64,000 nucleotides of DNA from Pseudoxanthobacter soli DSM 19599. Lineage in GTDB: Bacteria; Pseudomonadota; Alphaproteobacteria; Rhizobiales; Segnochrobactraceae. A program made the position numbers and the translations under genes. The first letter of the stretch is position 1; each line of letters begins with the position of its first letter. Positions 17,532-25,759 of this stretch are shown piece by piece. The stretch lies in NCBI RefSeq assembly GCF_900148505.1, contig NZ_FRXO01000006.1, positions 248,001 to 312,000 on the forward strand. Reading direction: 5' to 3'. The notes beneath the pieces are model-generated. The model did no database searches and was not told the origin of the DNA. It worked only from the letters and a program-made list of their open reading frames with translations.

Positions 17532-18647
17532 ATGGAAAGCCGACAGATCATCCGCGACGTCGAGGCGCGCGTGTTCCGCATACCGCTCGAGGAGCCGATG
17601 CAGGATGCGCGGCACGGCCTGCAGACCTATTTCGAACTGGTGACGGCGGAAATCACCTGCGAGGGCGGGCAGTCGGGCATCGGCTATTCCTACACGATCG
17701 GAACCGGCGGCCATGCCACCAGAGCGATGATCGACCATGATCTGGCGCCGATGCTGGTCGGCCGCGACGCCGACGAGATCGATACGCTCTATGACGAGAT
17801 GCAGTCGCGCCTGCACTATGTCGGCCGCGGCGGTATCGCCTCGTTCGCGATCTCGGCCATCGACATCGCGCTGTGGGATCTTCGCGGCCGGGTACGCGGC
17901 CTTCCGCTGTGGAAGATGGCGGGCGGCGCTGGCAAGACGCCCCTCACCTATCGCGGCGGTGTCGACCTGAACTATCCGCTGGAGAAGCTGGTCGACAGCG
18001 TCGGCGGCTATCTCGACCAGGGCTTCACGGCCATCAAGATCAAGGTCGGCAAGCCCGATCTCGCCGAGGACGTGGCGCGTCTGCGCGCCGTGCGCGAGCG
18101 TATCGGTCCGTCGAACAAGCTGATGGTCGACGGCAATTTCGGCTACGATCTTGAGCGCGCCACCGCCGCCGCGCGGGCCTTCGAGCCGTTCGATCTGGTC
18201 TGGTTCGAGGAGCCGATGGAGCCCGACGATTTCGCCGGCTACGGTCTTCTGGCCAAGGCGACCACCGTGCCGCTGGCCATGGGTGAAAACCTGCATACCG
18301 AACAGGAATTCAGGCACGCCTTCGCCTACTCCTCGCTGTCTTTTATCCAGCCCGATGCCTCCAATTGCGGCGGCGTGACCGGCTTCCTGCGGGTGGCGAA
18401 GCTGGCCGAGGCGAAGAACATCCCGGTGTGCAGTCACGGCATGCAGGAGCTGCACGTCAGCCTCGTGCCGGCGGTGCCGAATGCCGGCTGGCTGGAAGTC
18501 CACGCGTTCCAGATCGACCGCTACACCCACCGTCCTCTCGTCGTCGAGAACGGCCGGGCGGTGGCACCGGACGAGCCCGGCTGCGGGGTGAACTTCGACT
18601 GGGACCGCCTCGAAGCCGCAGACGCTGCCCTGCGGAAGGCGCTGTAG
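17532..18647 (+). CDS. Mandelate racemase/muconate lactonizing enzyme family dehydratase
   Basis: 371-residue enolase-superfamily enzyme of the mandelate racemase subgroup. The base motif KIKVG (about residue 167), the metal ligands in LMVDGNFG (Asp), WFEEPMEP (Glu) and AMGENLH (Glu), and the second base His in CSHGMQELH are all present. The Lys-x-Lys plus His arrangement suits acid-sugar dehydratases such as the galactarate/talarate or fuconate types. Without a structure or assay the substrate is uncertain. GGTGAGGGATC precedes the ATG. It is divergent from the FCD regulator, its probable controller. It is cytoplasmic. Confidence 0.88.
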   Translation: MESRQIIRDVEARVFRIPLEEPMQDARHGLQTYFELVTAEITCEGGQSGIGYSYTIGTGGHATRAMIDHDLAPMLVGRDADEIDTLYDEMQSRLHYVGRGGIASFAISAIDIALWDLRGRVRGLPLWKMAGGAGKTPLTYRGGVDLNYPLEKLVDSVGGYLDQGFTAIKIKVGKPDLAEDVARLRAVRERIGPSNKLMVDGNFGYDLERATAAARAFEPFDLVWFEEPMEPDDFAGYGLLAKATTVPLAMGENLHTEQEFRHAFAYSSLSFIQPDASNCGGVTGFLRVAKLAEAKNIPVCSHGMQELHVSLVPAVPNAGWLEVHAFQIDRYTHRPLVVENGRAVAPDEPGCGVNFDWDRLEAADAALRKAL

Positions 18648-18732
18648 ACCGAGATGCGGTAGCCGCCGCAAAGCCGCCTCGCCGCATATCCCCATTAGGG
18701 TAGGCGAGTTCTTTAAATCCCATCAAAATGAC

Positions 18733-18812
18733 ACGGCGCGCGCGGATAGCGTTCATCTGCGCGCCGTTCGATCCGGACGACAGCAGGCTTGCCGTGCGGA
18801 TGAGTTCATCCG
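18733..18812. terminator. Pair of hairpins between convergent genes
   Basis: Two inverted repeats lie in the gap between the convergent enolase-family and GMC genes. The first has 9-bp arms (ACGGCGCGC at 18733 / GCGCGCCGT at 18759). The second is a tight 7-bp stem (CGGATGA at 18797 / TCATCCG at 18806) with a 2-base loop. They plausibly end transcription from either side, though T-runs are short. Confidence 0.45.
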
Positions 18813-18831
18813 AACGGCGGCCCTCCGGGTC

Positions 18832-20457
18832 TCACGCACTCTCGGCCAGTTCCGCGGTGTGGTGCCCGAGGATCAGGTCGGAACCCTTCTCACCGATCAT
18901 GATCGTGGCGGCATTGGTGTTTCCGCTCACCACCGTCGGCATGATCGAGGCATCCACCACCCGCAGGCCGTCGAGGCCGTGAACGCGGAGCTGGTCGTCG
19001 ACTACGGCATCCGCGTCGCGGCCCATCTTGCACGTGCCCGAGAGGTGATAGTTCGAGAAGGCGTTGTTGCGCAGGTGCTCCTCGATCTGCCGGTCGGTCT
19101 TCACATCCGGGCCGGGGCCGTACTCGCCGCCCCGGAAGGGATCGAAGGCCGGCTGGGCGAAGATATCCCGGGCGATCTTCACCGCCTCGCGCATGGTGAC
19201 GAGGTCGATTTCCCGCTCGAAATAGTTGAAGTCGATGCCGGGCGCGACGCCCGGGTCGTTCGACGTGATCATGATCGAGCCGCGGCTCTCCGGCCTCTGC
19301 AGGGTGTAGTACAGCATGAAGCCGTGCTCCTGGAGGATGCGCCGGCCGCTGTCCTCGTACATCAGGAACATCAGGAAATACTGGATGTCCGGCGCGGCGA
19401 GGCCGGGACGCGTGCGGACGAACGCCATCGCCTCCATGCCGTTGCCGGCGGCGGGGCCGGATTTCGTCAAGGCGTACTGGGCGAGCGAGACGGCCGCGTT
19501 CAGCGTCTTCGTCATCGGATAGTAGGAGATCGGCTGGGTGCAGCGTTGCTTCACCGAGAAGGCCGGGTGGTCCTGCAGGTTCCGGCCGACGCCCCTCAAG
19601 TCGTGGATCGGGGTCACGCCGACGGCGCGCAGCGCATCCGGGTTTCCGATGCCGGAGAGTTGCAACAGTTGCGGCGAGTTCACCGCGCCGCCGGCGAGGA
19701 TGACCTCACGATCGGCGAGGATCGTGTGCTTCTCCCGGCCGGTCACGTATTCGACGCCGACCGCCCGGCCCTTCTCGACGAGGACGCGCGAGACGAGCGC
19801 ACGCGTGATCACCGACAGGTTCGGCCGCGCGAGCGCGGGCCGCAGGTAGGCGACGGCCGAGCTGTAGCGCCGGTTGTCGGCCAGGGTGCAGTCCATCGGG
19901 CCGACGCCCTCCTGGTCGGCTCCGCTGTTGAAGTCGTCATTGTAGGGCAGGCCGTGTTGCTTGCTCGCCTCGACGAAGGCTTTCGCCAGAGGATGCACGA
20001 TGGCGTTGCGGGTCGTCTTCAGCGGACCGTCTCGGCCGCGTGCGGGATTTGCGGGCCCGCTGAACTGCTCGGACCTGCGGAAATAGGGCAGACAGTCCGA
20101 ATAGGACCATCCTCGATTGCCGAGTTGGGCCCAATGGTCGAAATCCGAGGCGTCGCCGCGGACATAGACCATGCCGTTGAGCGAGCTCGACCCGCCGAGC
20201 ACCTTGCCGCGCGGAACGTGAAGCCGCCGCCCGCCGAGGCCCGGCTGCGGCAGGCTGTTGTATCCCCAGTCGATCTGGCCGGTCCGCATGAGCTGGAAAT
20301 AGCCGGCCGGCATGTGAATGAAGATGCTTCGGTCCGGGCCGCCCGCTTCCAGCAGCGTCACACGGTTGGAAGGATCGGCCGACAGACGGTTCGCGAGCAC
20401 GCACCCGGCGGAACCCGCACCGACGATGATGTAGTCCGTGGAGCTGACATTACCCAC
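18832..20457 (-). CDS. GMC-family FAD-dependent oxidoreductase (2)
   Basis: 541-residue GMC oxidoreductase: FAD motif IIVGAGSAGCVLANRL near the N-terminus, GKVLGGSSSLNGMVYVRG, GAVNSPQLLQLSGIGNPDAL, then the active-site block NYHLSGTCKMG and VVSGNTNAATIMIGEKGSD. I use the GTG start at 20457, with GGAGG five bases upstream. It overlaps the preceding crotonase gene by 8 bp, so it is the last gene of a four-gene unit (CoA-transferase, DapA-like, crotonase, GMC) led by an operator at 23573. It is predicted to oxidise an alcohol in the shared pathway. Confidence 0.9.
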   Translation of the reverse strand: MGNVSSTDYIIVGAGSAGCVLANRLSADPSNRVTLLEAGGPDRSIFIHMPAGYFQLMRTGQIDWGYNSLPQPGLGGRRLHVPRGKVLGGSSSLNGMVYVRGDASDFDHWAQLGNRGWSYSDCLPYFRRSEQFSGPANPARGRDGPLKTTRNAIVHPLAKAFVEASKQHGLPYNDDFNSGADQEGVGPMDCTLADNRRYSSAVAYLRPALARPNLSVITRALVSRVLVEKGRAVGVEYVTGREKHTILADREVILAGGAVNSPQLLQLSGIGNPDALRAVGVTPIHDLRGVGRNLQDHPAFSVKQRCTQPISYYPMTKTLNAAVSLAQYALTKSGPAAGNGMEAMAFVRTRPGLAAPDIQYFLMFLMYEDSGRRILQEHGFMLYYTLQRPESRGSIMITSNDPGVAPGIDFNYFEREIDLVTMREAVKIARDIFAQPAFDPFRGGEYGPGPDVKTDRQIEEHLRNNAFSNYHLSGTCKMGRDADAVVDDQLRVHGLDGLRVVDASIMPTVVSGNTNAATIMIGEKGSDLILGHHTAELAESA

Positions 20458-21286
20458 GATTTCCTCCAGACATTTCCGTGCCGCCGTCTTGTCGGTCCGC
20501 CGTGGGGCGGTTGAAGCGGGGCGGTCGCTTTTCCAGGAAGGCGGCGACGCCTTCGCGAAGGTTGTCGCCGCGATAGAGGGCACCGAAGGCGTCCGCCTCG
20601 GCCGTGTCGATCGCGGTCGCCGGCAGCGCCGCCCTGAGGCACCGCTTGGCGAGACGCAGGCCGTCATGAGGCTGCGCCATCAGTTCGGCGACGATGTCCT
20701 CGACGCGCGCGTCCAGGGCTTCGTCGACGACGACCTCGGTCACGAGGCCGATGGCCAGGGCTTCGTCCGCCGCGATCGGGCGGCCCGACAGCACGAGCCG
20801 CAGCGCCCGGACGGGGCCGATATCCTGCATCAGCCGCTTGATGCCGCCGGCGGCCGGCAGCGCGCCGACGCGGATCTCGGGAAAGCCGAACCGCGCCGTC
20901 CGTCCCGCGATGCGCAGGTCGCAGGCCAGCATGATCTCTGCGCCTCCGCCGAGCACGAAGCCGCCGAGCTTGGCGACGACGATCTGCGGCAGGCCCGCCA
21001 GATGGTCGAGCAGATATTGCTCGAAGCGGATCTTCGCGATCCCGCCGAGTTCGTCCTGCGGGAATTCGCGCAGGTCAGAGCCCACCGAAAACGCGGCCGC
21101 CACCGCGGATTCGATCACGACGACATGGATGTCGTCGCAGCTTTCCAGCGTGCGCACATGCGCGAACATCGCCTGGCGCAGCCCGTGACCGAGAACATTC
21201 AGCGGCGGATGGTCGAGGATCAGCCGCGCAACGCCGCCTTTCCGTTCCAGCCGGATTCCGGTCGCAGGGCCCTCTTCCATGTGCAT
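20450..21286 (-). CDS. Crotonase-fold enoyl-CoA hydratase/isomerase family protein
   Basis: 278-residue crotonase-superfamily protein acting on acyl-CoA thioesters. The fold signatures are clear: oxyanion-hole region KLGGFVLGGGAEIMLACDLR and GFPEIRVGALPAAGGIKRLM. The Glu of PEIRVG aligns with one catalytic glutamate of classical enoyl-CoA hydratase. The second, expected in a GxxLAMEMVLTG-like segment, is Arg here (RALRLVLSG). It may therefore be an isomerase, hydrolase or lyase rather than a true hydratase. GGGGAG precedes the ATG at 21286. It is third in the CoA-transferase operon and overlaps the GMC gene. Confidence 0.85.
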   Translation of the reverse strand: MHMEEGPATGIRLERKGGVARLILDHPPLNVLGHGLRQAMFAHVRTLESCDDIHVVVIESAVAAAFSVGSDLREFPQDELGGIAKIRFEQYLLDHLAGLPQIVVAKLGGFVLGGGAEIMLACDLRIAGRTARFGFPEIRVGALPAAGGIKRLMQDIGPVRALRLVLSGRPIAADEALAIGLVTEVVVDEALDARVEDIVAELMAQPHDGLRLAKRCLRAALPATAIDTAEADAFGALYRGDNLREGVAAFLEKRPPRFNRPTADRQDGGTEMSGGNRG

Positions 21287-21315
21287 GCTCCGCTCCCCGC
21301 GATCCGGCCTTCCGC

Positions 21316-22269
21316 TCAGGCCGGCTCCGCCATGGTCTCCAGCAATCCGGCCTCGATCATCAGGCGGCGGATCTCGGCGATCTCGGCTTCCGGCAGCCTG
21401 ACCAGCGGCGGCCGCACATGGGCCGCGTCCATGCGGCCGAGCAGCACCTGGGCCTGCTTCATGCGATTGTGCATGTCGAGCAGCGGCGCGTTGTAGAACG
21501 CGCGCACCGTCGGGTAGATGCGGTCGTTGATGGCGCGCGCCTGCCGCAGGTCGCCGGCCTGAACAGCGCGGAACAGCGCCACCTGCAGCGGCGCGATGGT
21601 GCTTCCGGCGCCGGACAGCAGGCCGTCGCATCCCATCGCGAGCGAACCCAGCAGCCATGCGCTATGGGTGGTCAGCGTGTTGACCGGGCGATCCAGTGCC
21701 TTCAGTTCCCGGATCTGCCGCTCGTGTAGGTTTCCGTCACCGCACCAGTCCTTGATCGCGCGGATCTGCGGGAATTCCCGGCAGAGATCGAGCAGCGTCG
21801 CCAGCGGATAGCCGAGGTTCGACGCGGCCGGGTACTGGAAGAGGATGATCGGCAGATCGCAGGCGTCCGTGACAAGGCGCAGGTGCTCGCGGATCATTTC
21901 CGGCCTGAGGTGTCCGCCCATGGCCATCACCTCCGGCGGGAAGACGAGCAGGGCGTCCGCCCCCTCCCGCTCGGCATCGGCGGCAATCCGCGCGGCCTCG
22001 AGGCTCGAACTTGTGTAGACGCCGACGATGATCGGCACCCGGTCGCCGAGCGCATCCTTCGTGACGACGAGCGCCCGGTGCTGTTCGTCGATGGTCAGCG
22101 CGTGGACCTCCGCCGCGTGTCCGTTGATGGTGATGCCGGAAATGCCGTCCACCGCGGCGATATCCGCCAGATGCTTCCGGTAGGCGCCCTCGTCGATCGA
22201 GAGGTCGGCCTTGAACGGCATCAGGCAGGCCGGAATGACGCCTCTCGGATCGAATCCACGCTTGGGCAT
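21316..22269 (-). CDS. DapA-family (dihydrodipicolinate synthase-like) lyase/aldolase
   Basis: 317-residue TIM-barrel protein of the DHDPS/NAL family, class I aldolases that use a lysine Schiff base. Lys173 (RAIKDWCGD) fits the Schiff-base position and Tyr146 (ILFQYPAAS) the catalytic tyrosine. The usual GTTGE motif is NGHAAE here, lacking the Thr dyad of true DHDPS, so a role in lysine synthesis is unlikely. The C-terminal helices match the family. It lies second in the CoA-transferase operon, 47 bp after that gene. It probably cleaves or forms a C-C bond on a 2-oxo acid intermediate of the catabolic route. Confidence 0.85.
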   Translation of the reverse strand: MPKRGFDPRGVIPACLMPFKADLSIDEGAYRKHLADIAAVDGISGITINGHAAEVHALTIDEQHRALVVTKDALGDRVPIIVGVYTSSSLEAARIAADAEREGADALLVFPPEVMAMGGHLRPEMIREHLRLVTDACDLPIILFQYPAASNLGYPLATLLDLCREFPQIRAIKDWCGDGNLHERQIRELKALDRPVNTLTTHSAWLLGSLAMGCDGLLSGAGSTIAPLQVALFRAVQAGDLRQARAINDRIYPTVRAFYNAPLLDMHNRMKQAQVLLGRMDAAHVRPPLVRLPEAEIAEIRRLMIEAGLLETMAEPA

Positions 22270-22316
22270 GGGAAATCTCCGTCTCAGTCCCCGCCGATCG
22301 GACCGGCGTCATGTTG

Positions 22317-23531
22317 TCAGGAGGCCTTGAGGTTTGCCTCGGCCAGCTCGCTCGCCGCCACCGCCTGCGAGGCGACCAGCCGCTCGATCTCGTCCCGGCC
22401 GTAGCCGAGTTCGGCCATCAGCTCGCGGGTGTGCTCACCGATCTCAAGCGCGAGCACGCGCAGCTCCGGCACGCCGCCGTCGTAGCGGTTCGGATGATTG
22501 ACGAGCACCATCGGATGCCCGCGGACTGTAATCCGCCGGAACACCTGGGCGTGCTGCAACTGCGGGTCCGACAGGAGATCGTCATAATAGTGCAGCGGCG
22601 CCCACCACACGTTGTGGCGATCGAACCGCTCCGCGAGTTCGCTCCTTGTGAAGCGCTTCGTCGCCGCGCGGAGGCGTCGGGCATATTCGTCCCGGTCCCT
22701 GAAGCGGTCGAGTGAGGCCGCGTCGCGCAGCGCGGCGTCGTCGAGCGCGACGGCGAGATCGGCGGGATCGCAGAGTGACACGATCACCTGGCCGTCCTTC
22801 GCAGGATAGACGCCGTAGGGCGCGGCGTGGAACCAGGTCGCGAGATTGCTCTCGCGCGACAGCACCTCGCGCGAGAGATTGCCGGCGAAGAAATTCACCA
22901 GGGCCTCGCCCTGCAGGTCGATGCCCGCATTGAGCAGGCTGCCCTCGACGCGCGTGCCTAATCCTTCCCGCATCCGGCGGATGATGGCGCCGAGAATGCC
23001 CATCGCCAGCAGCGCGCCGCCGTGCTGGTCGACGATAGCCGCGCCGACCGGGGTCGGCCCGCCTTCGGGCGTGCCGGTCACGCTGACGAGCCCCGAACGG
23101 GCTTGCGCGAGCAGGTCCTGCCCGGGCTTCTGCGCCATCGGACCGGTCGAACCGAAGCCGGATGCCGAGGCGTAGATCAGCGCCGGGTTGATCTCCCGCA
23201 GCGCCTCCTCGCTGAAGCCGAGCCGGGCGAACACGCCGGGCCGGAAGTTCTCCATCACAACGTCCGCGCTCGCGATCAGGCGGCGCGCGACCTCCCGCCC
23301 GTCGGCGCTCTTGAGATCGATGCCGATGGAGCGCTTGTTGCGGTTGGCGCAGAGATAGAACCCGCTGATGCCATCGACATAGACGTTGGCGCCCGACCAG
23401 CGGCGCTCGTAGGCGCCATCGACGGGCTCCACCTTCACGACGTCGGCACCCATGTCGGCCAGATATTGTGCAGCGGCCGGCCCCTGCAGGAAATGGCAGA
23501 AGCTGACGACCCGGATACCGTCCAGCAGCAT
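22317..23531 (-). CDS. CaiB/BaiF family (class III) CoA-transferase (1)
   Basis: 404-residue family III CoA-transferase, which moves CoA between carboxylic acids in the cytoplasm. The N-terminus (GIRVVSFCHFLQGPAAAQYLADMGADV) and the block NRNKRSIGIDLKSADGR are typical. The catalytic Asp is in KPGQDLLAQARSGL. The length is normal for the family. It is the first gene of the operon running left to the GMC gene at 18832. The operator-like palindrome 23573-23586 is 42 bp upstream. A second paralogue lies at 29396. The pair suggests two acids are activated, or one acid at two stages. Confidence 0.9.
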   Translation of the reverse strand: MLLDGIRVVSFCHFLQGPAAAQYLADMGADVVKVEPVDGAYERRWSGANVYVDGISGFYLCANRNKRSIGIDLKSADGREVARRLIASADVVMENFRPGVFARLGFSEEALREINPALIYASASGFGSTGPMAQKPGQDLLAQARSGLVSVTGTPEGGPTPVGAAIVDQHGGALLAMGILGAIIRRMREGLGTRVEGSLLNAGIDLQGEALVNFFAGNLSREVLSRESNLATWFHAAPYGVYPAKDGQVIVSLCDPADLAVALDDAALRDAASLDRFRDRDEYARRLRAATKRFTRSELAERFDRHNVWWAPLHYYDDLLSDPQLQHAQVFRRITVRGHPMVLVNHPNRYDGGVPELRVLALEIGEHTRELMAELGYGRDEIERLVASQAVAASELAEANLKAS

Positions 23532-23572
23532 GGTGTCCTTCCTCCCGGACCGCGCGGCTCGCCCACGCCATT

Positions 23573-23586
23573 TGAAAGCGTTTTCA
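23573..23586. promoter_or_regulatory. LacI-type operator 2 (CoA-transferase operon)
   Basis: TGAAAGCGTTTTCA, identical to sites 1 and 4, 42 bp upstream of the CaiB-family start codon on the leftward strand. This is where a repressor would block initiation. Confidence 0.8.
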
Positions 23587-23882
23587 TTTGTTTGTGGAAT
23601 AGCAGGGAAGTGGGGCGGGAATCAAGTCCCCCGGCCGGTATCCGTGCGGCGACGTCCGATATCGCCCGCGCACCGGGCACGACCGCCATTCCGCGCCCAT
23701 CGTGTGGCCTGCCATGCTTTAAAGCACGGGATAAGTGCCGAAAATCATCATGAAAACAACCTTCTGCGCATAGCCGGTTAACGGCATCGCGCCGCTCCCA
23801 GCGTCGGACCCGGCACGTTGGCAAGGCCGCCGCCAGCCGGGTGCGCGGTTGCGCGCGGTCCGGGTTCGTCGTATCACCAGAA

Positions 23883-23896
23883 TGAAAACGCTTTCA
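23883..23896. promoter_or_regulatory. LacI-type operator 3 (flavoprotein gene)
   Basis: TGAAAACGCTTTCA, the reverse complement of the site-1 core, 50 bp upstream of the flavoprotein ATG on the rightward strand. Confidence 0.8.
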
Positions 23897-23945
23897 ATAA
23901 CACCGGAGCCGCTTGGCACCGGCGACGTTCGGGAGAGAATTCGGC

Positions 23946-25661
23946 ATGCTTGCTCCAAGGGAACTGCGCACCGACGTACTCGTCGTCGGCAGCGGCGCGG
24001 CAGCGCTGAGGGCCGCGCTCGACGCCGAGGCCGAGGGCGCCGAGGTCACGGTCGCCATCAAGGGTGAATTCCGCCGGAGCGGCGCCACCTTCCACAGTGT
24101 CGCCGAGGTCGGCGCCTTCAACGTGCCCGACGGCACCGGCGATCCGGCCGACAGCCCGGATGTTTTCCTGAACGACATCCTCACCGCGGCGCAGGGGATG
24201 TCCGATCCGCGACTCAGCGCCATTCTCGCGAACGAGGCCGAGGATGCCCTGCGCTATCTCGAGCGTTACGGCGTCGTATTCGAACGCGATGCCGACCGCT
24301 ACCTGACCTTCCGGGCCTGCTTTTCCAGCAAGCCCCGATCCCATGTCATCAAGGACCACTTCAAGCCGATCGTGAAGGCACTCGGCGCCGAGGCAACCCG
24401 CCGGGGCATCGCGGCAATGGACCGGCTGATGATCGTCGACCTGATCGTCCGCGACGGGCAGTGCTTCGGCGCCTACGCGATCGGCACCGACGGCCAGCCG
24501 TGGATCCTGCGCGCCAAGGCGACCATTCTCACCACGGGCGGCGCAAGCCAGCTGTTCGCCACCAATCTCTATCCGTCCGACATCACCGGCGACGGCTATG
24601 CCATGGCGCACCGCGCGGGCGCCGACCTCGTGAACATGGAGTTCATGCAGGCCGGCGTGAGCACGATCTCGCCCTTCGTGAACCTGTTCGGCAACTATCT
24701 CTGGGATGCCCGCCCCAACCTCACCGACCGCGACGGCGTGCCTTTCCTGCAGGACTACCTGCCGGAAGGCCTCTCCCTCGACACCGTGATCCAGGAGAAG
24801 CAGCGCCACTTTCCGTTCAGCGCCAGCGACATCTCGCGCCATATCGAGATCGGCATCCAGAAGGCGATCAACGACGGGCGCGGCACCGACGAGAGAGGCG
24901 TGTTCCTCGATTTCATCGGCTGCGATTTCGACCGCATCCTCGCCGACAAGAGCCGCAGCATCGCGCGCATGTGGCCGCTCACCTACGACTGGTACAAGCA
25001 GCGCGGCACCGATCTCTACACCGACAAGGTGCAGATCGCCTGTTCGGCCCACGCCATCAATGGCGGTCTCAGAATCGATACCGACGCGCAATCGAACATC
25101 CGGGGCCTGTTCGCGGCCGGTGAAGTCGCAGCCGGCCCGCACGGCGCCGACCGGCTGGGCGGCAATATGTCGGTGACCTGTCAGGTGTTTGGCGGACGCG
25201 CCGGCCGTGCCGCGGCGGCGCGTGCCCGGACGACGGACCATCCCGATATCCCCAATCTCCATCGCGAGCAGGGCGCCTATCTCGGCCGGTTCTCGGGACG
25301 GGGCGACACGGATCTCGGTGCGCTTCGCTCGCGCCTGCAACGGACCGCAAACCGGCACCTTCTCATCCTGCGCGATATGGCGGGGCTGACGGCCTTCCGC
25401 AGCGAGGTCGCGACCATCCGGCGGGACCTCACCCAGACGGCCCGGATCGCCTCGCCAGCGGACACCATCGCCGCCATCGAACTCCTGAACCTTCTCGACG
25501 TCGGCGATCTGATGGCGCTGGCGGCGCTCAACCGCGCGGAAAGCCGGGGGAGCCACTATCGCGAGGACCACCCGCAGCCGAGCGCCGCGCTGGAGCACAA
25601 CATCGTCCTGAACATCGGCGCCCCCGAGGGTTTCCGCCGGGAGCGGCTGGCGGATCTCTGA
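23946..25661 (+). CDS. FAD-binding flavoprotein, succinate dehydrogenase/fumarate reductase A-like
   Basis: 571-residue protein of the FAD_binding_2 superfamily (SdhA/FrdA/L-aspartate oxidase fold). The N-terminal FAD motif is VLVVGSGAAALRAAL, and a capping region follows. The FAD-contact block GLFAAGEVAAGPHGADRLGG and the C-terminal RAESRGSHYREDHPQP are both characteristic. SdhA-like enzymes oxidise or reduce a C-C bond alpha-beta to a carboxylate. No iron-sulfur partner gene is adjacent. GGGAGAG precedes the ATG at 23946. The operator at 23883 lies just upstream. It probably introduces or removes a double bond in the CoA/acid pathway. Adenylylsulfate-reductase-like or aspartate-oxidase-like activities cannot be excluded. 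Confidence 0.85.
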   Translation: MLAPRELRTDVLVVGSGAAALRAALDAEAEGAEVTVAIKGEFRRSGATFHSVAEVGAFNVPDGTGDPADSPDVFLNDILTAAQGMSDPRLSAILANEAEDALRYLERYGVVFERDADRYLTFRACFSSKPRSHVIKDHFKPIVKALGAEATRRGIAAMDRLMIVDLIVRDGQCFGAYAIGTDGQPWILRAKATILTTGGASQLFATNLYPSDITGDGYAMAHRAGADLVNMEFMQAGVSTISPFVNLFGNYLWDARPNLTDRDGVPFLQDYLPEGLSLDTVIQEKQRHFPFSASDISRHIEIGIQKAINDGRGTDERGVFLDFIGCDFDRILADKSRSIARMWPLTYDWYKQRGTDLYTDKVQIACSAHAINGGLRIDTDAQSNIRGLFAAGEVAAGPHGADRLGGNMSVTCQVFGGRAGRAAAARARTTDHPDIPNLHREQGAYLGRFSGRGDTDLGALRSRLQRTANRHLLILRDMAGLTAFRSEVATIRRDLTQTARIASPADTIAAIELLNLLDVGDLMALAALNRAESRGSHYREDHPQPSAALEHNIVLNIGAPEGFRRERLADL

Positions 25662-25700
25662 ACGCCCGTCCGGTAGCCCGTAGGCACACCTGAAATGGAA

Positions 25701-25730
25701 GAGCCCGGGGCCGTTGCCGGCCCCGGGCTC
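25701..25730. terminator. Bidirectional terminator-like hairpin
   Basis: A perfect 13-bp stem (GAGCCCGGGGCCG / CGGCCCCGGGCTC) with a TTGC loop lies midway between the convergent flavoprotein and aldehyde dehydrogenase stop codons. A GATTGCGTCTTC tail follows on the + strand. Confidence 0.75.
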
Positions 25731-25759
25731 GATTGCGTCTTCGGACGGGATAAGAGCGA

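Larger units (their letters stand above)
23532..23945. other. 414-bp divergent control region with two LacI-type operators
   Basis: Non-coding region between the CoA-transferase operon (left) and the flavoprotein gene (right). One operator-like palindrome lies near each end, 310 bp apart. That spacing could allow looping or independent repression of each promoter. No gene is visible inside. Confidence 0.6.

Noticed and set aside
18859-20514. 551-codon open frame antisense to GMC oxidoreductase 2
   Set aside because: Low-complexity translation and no conserved motif, while the opposite strand encodes an intact GMC protein.
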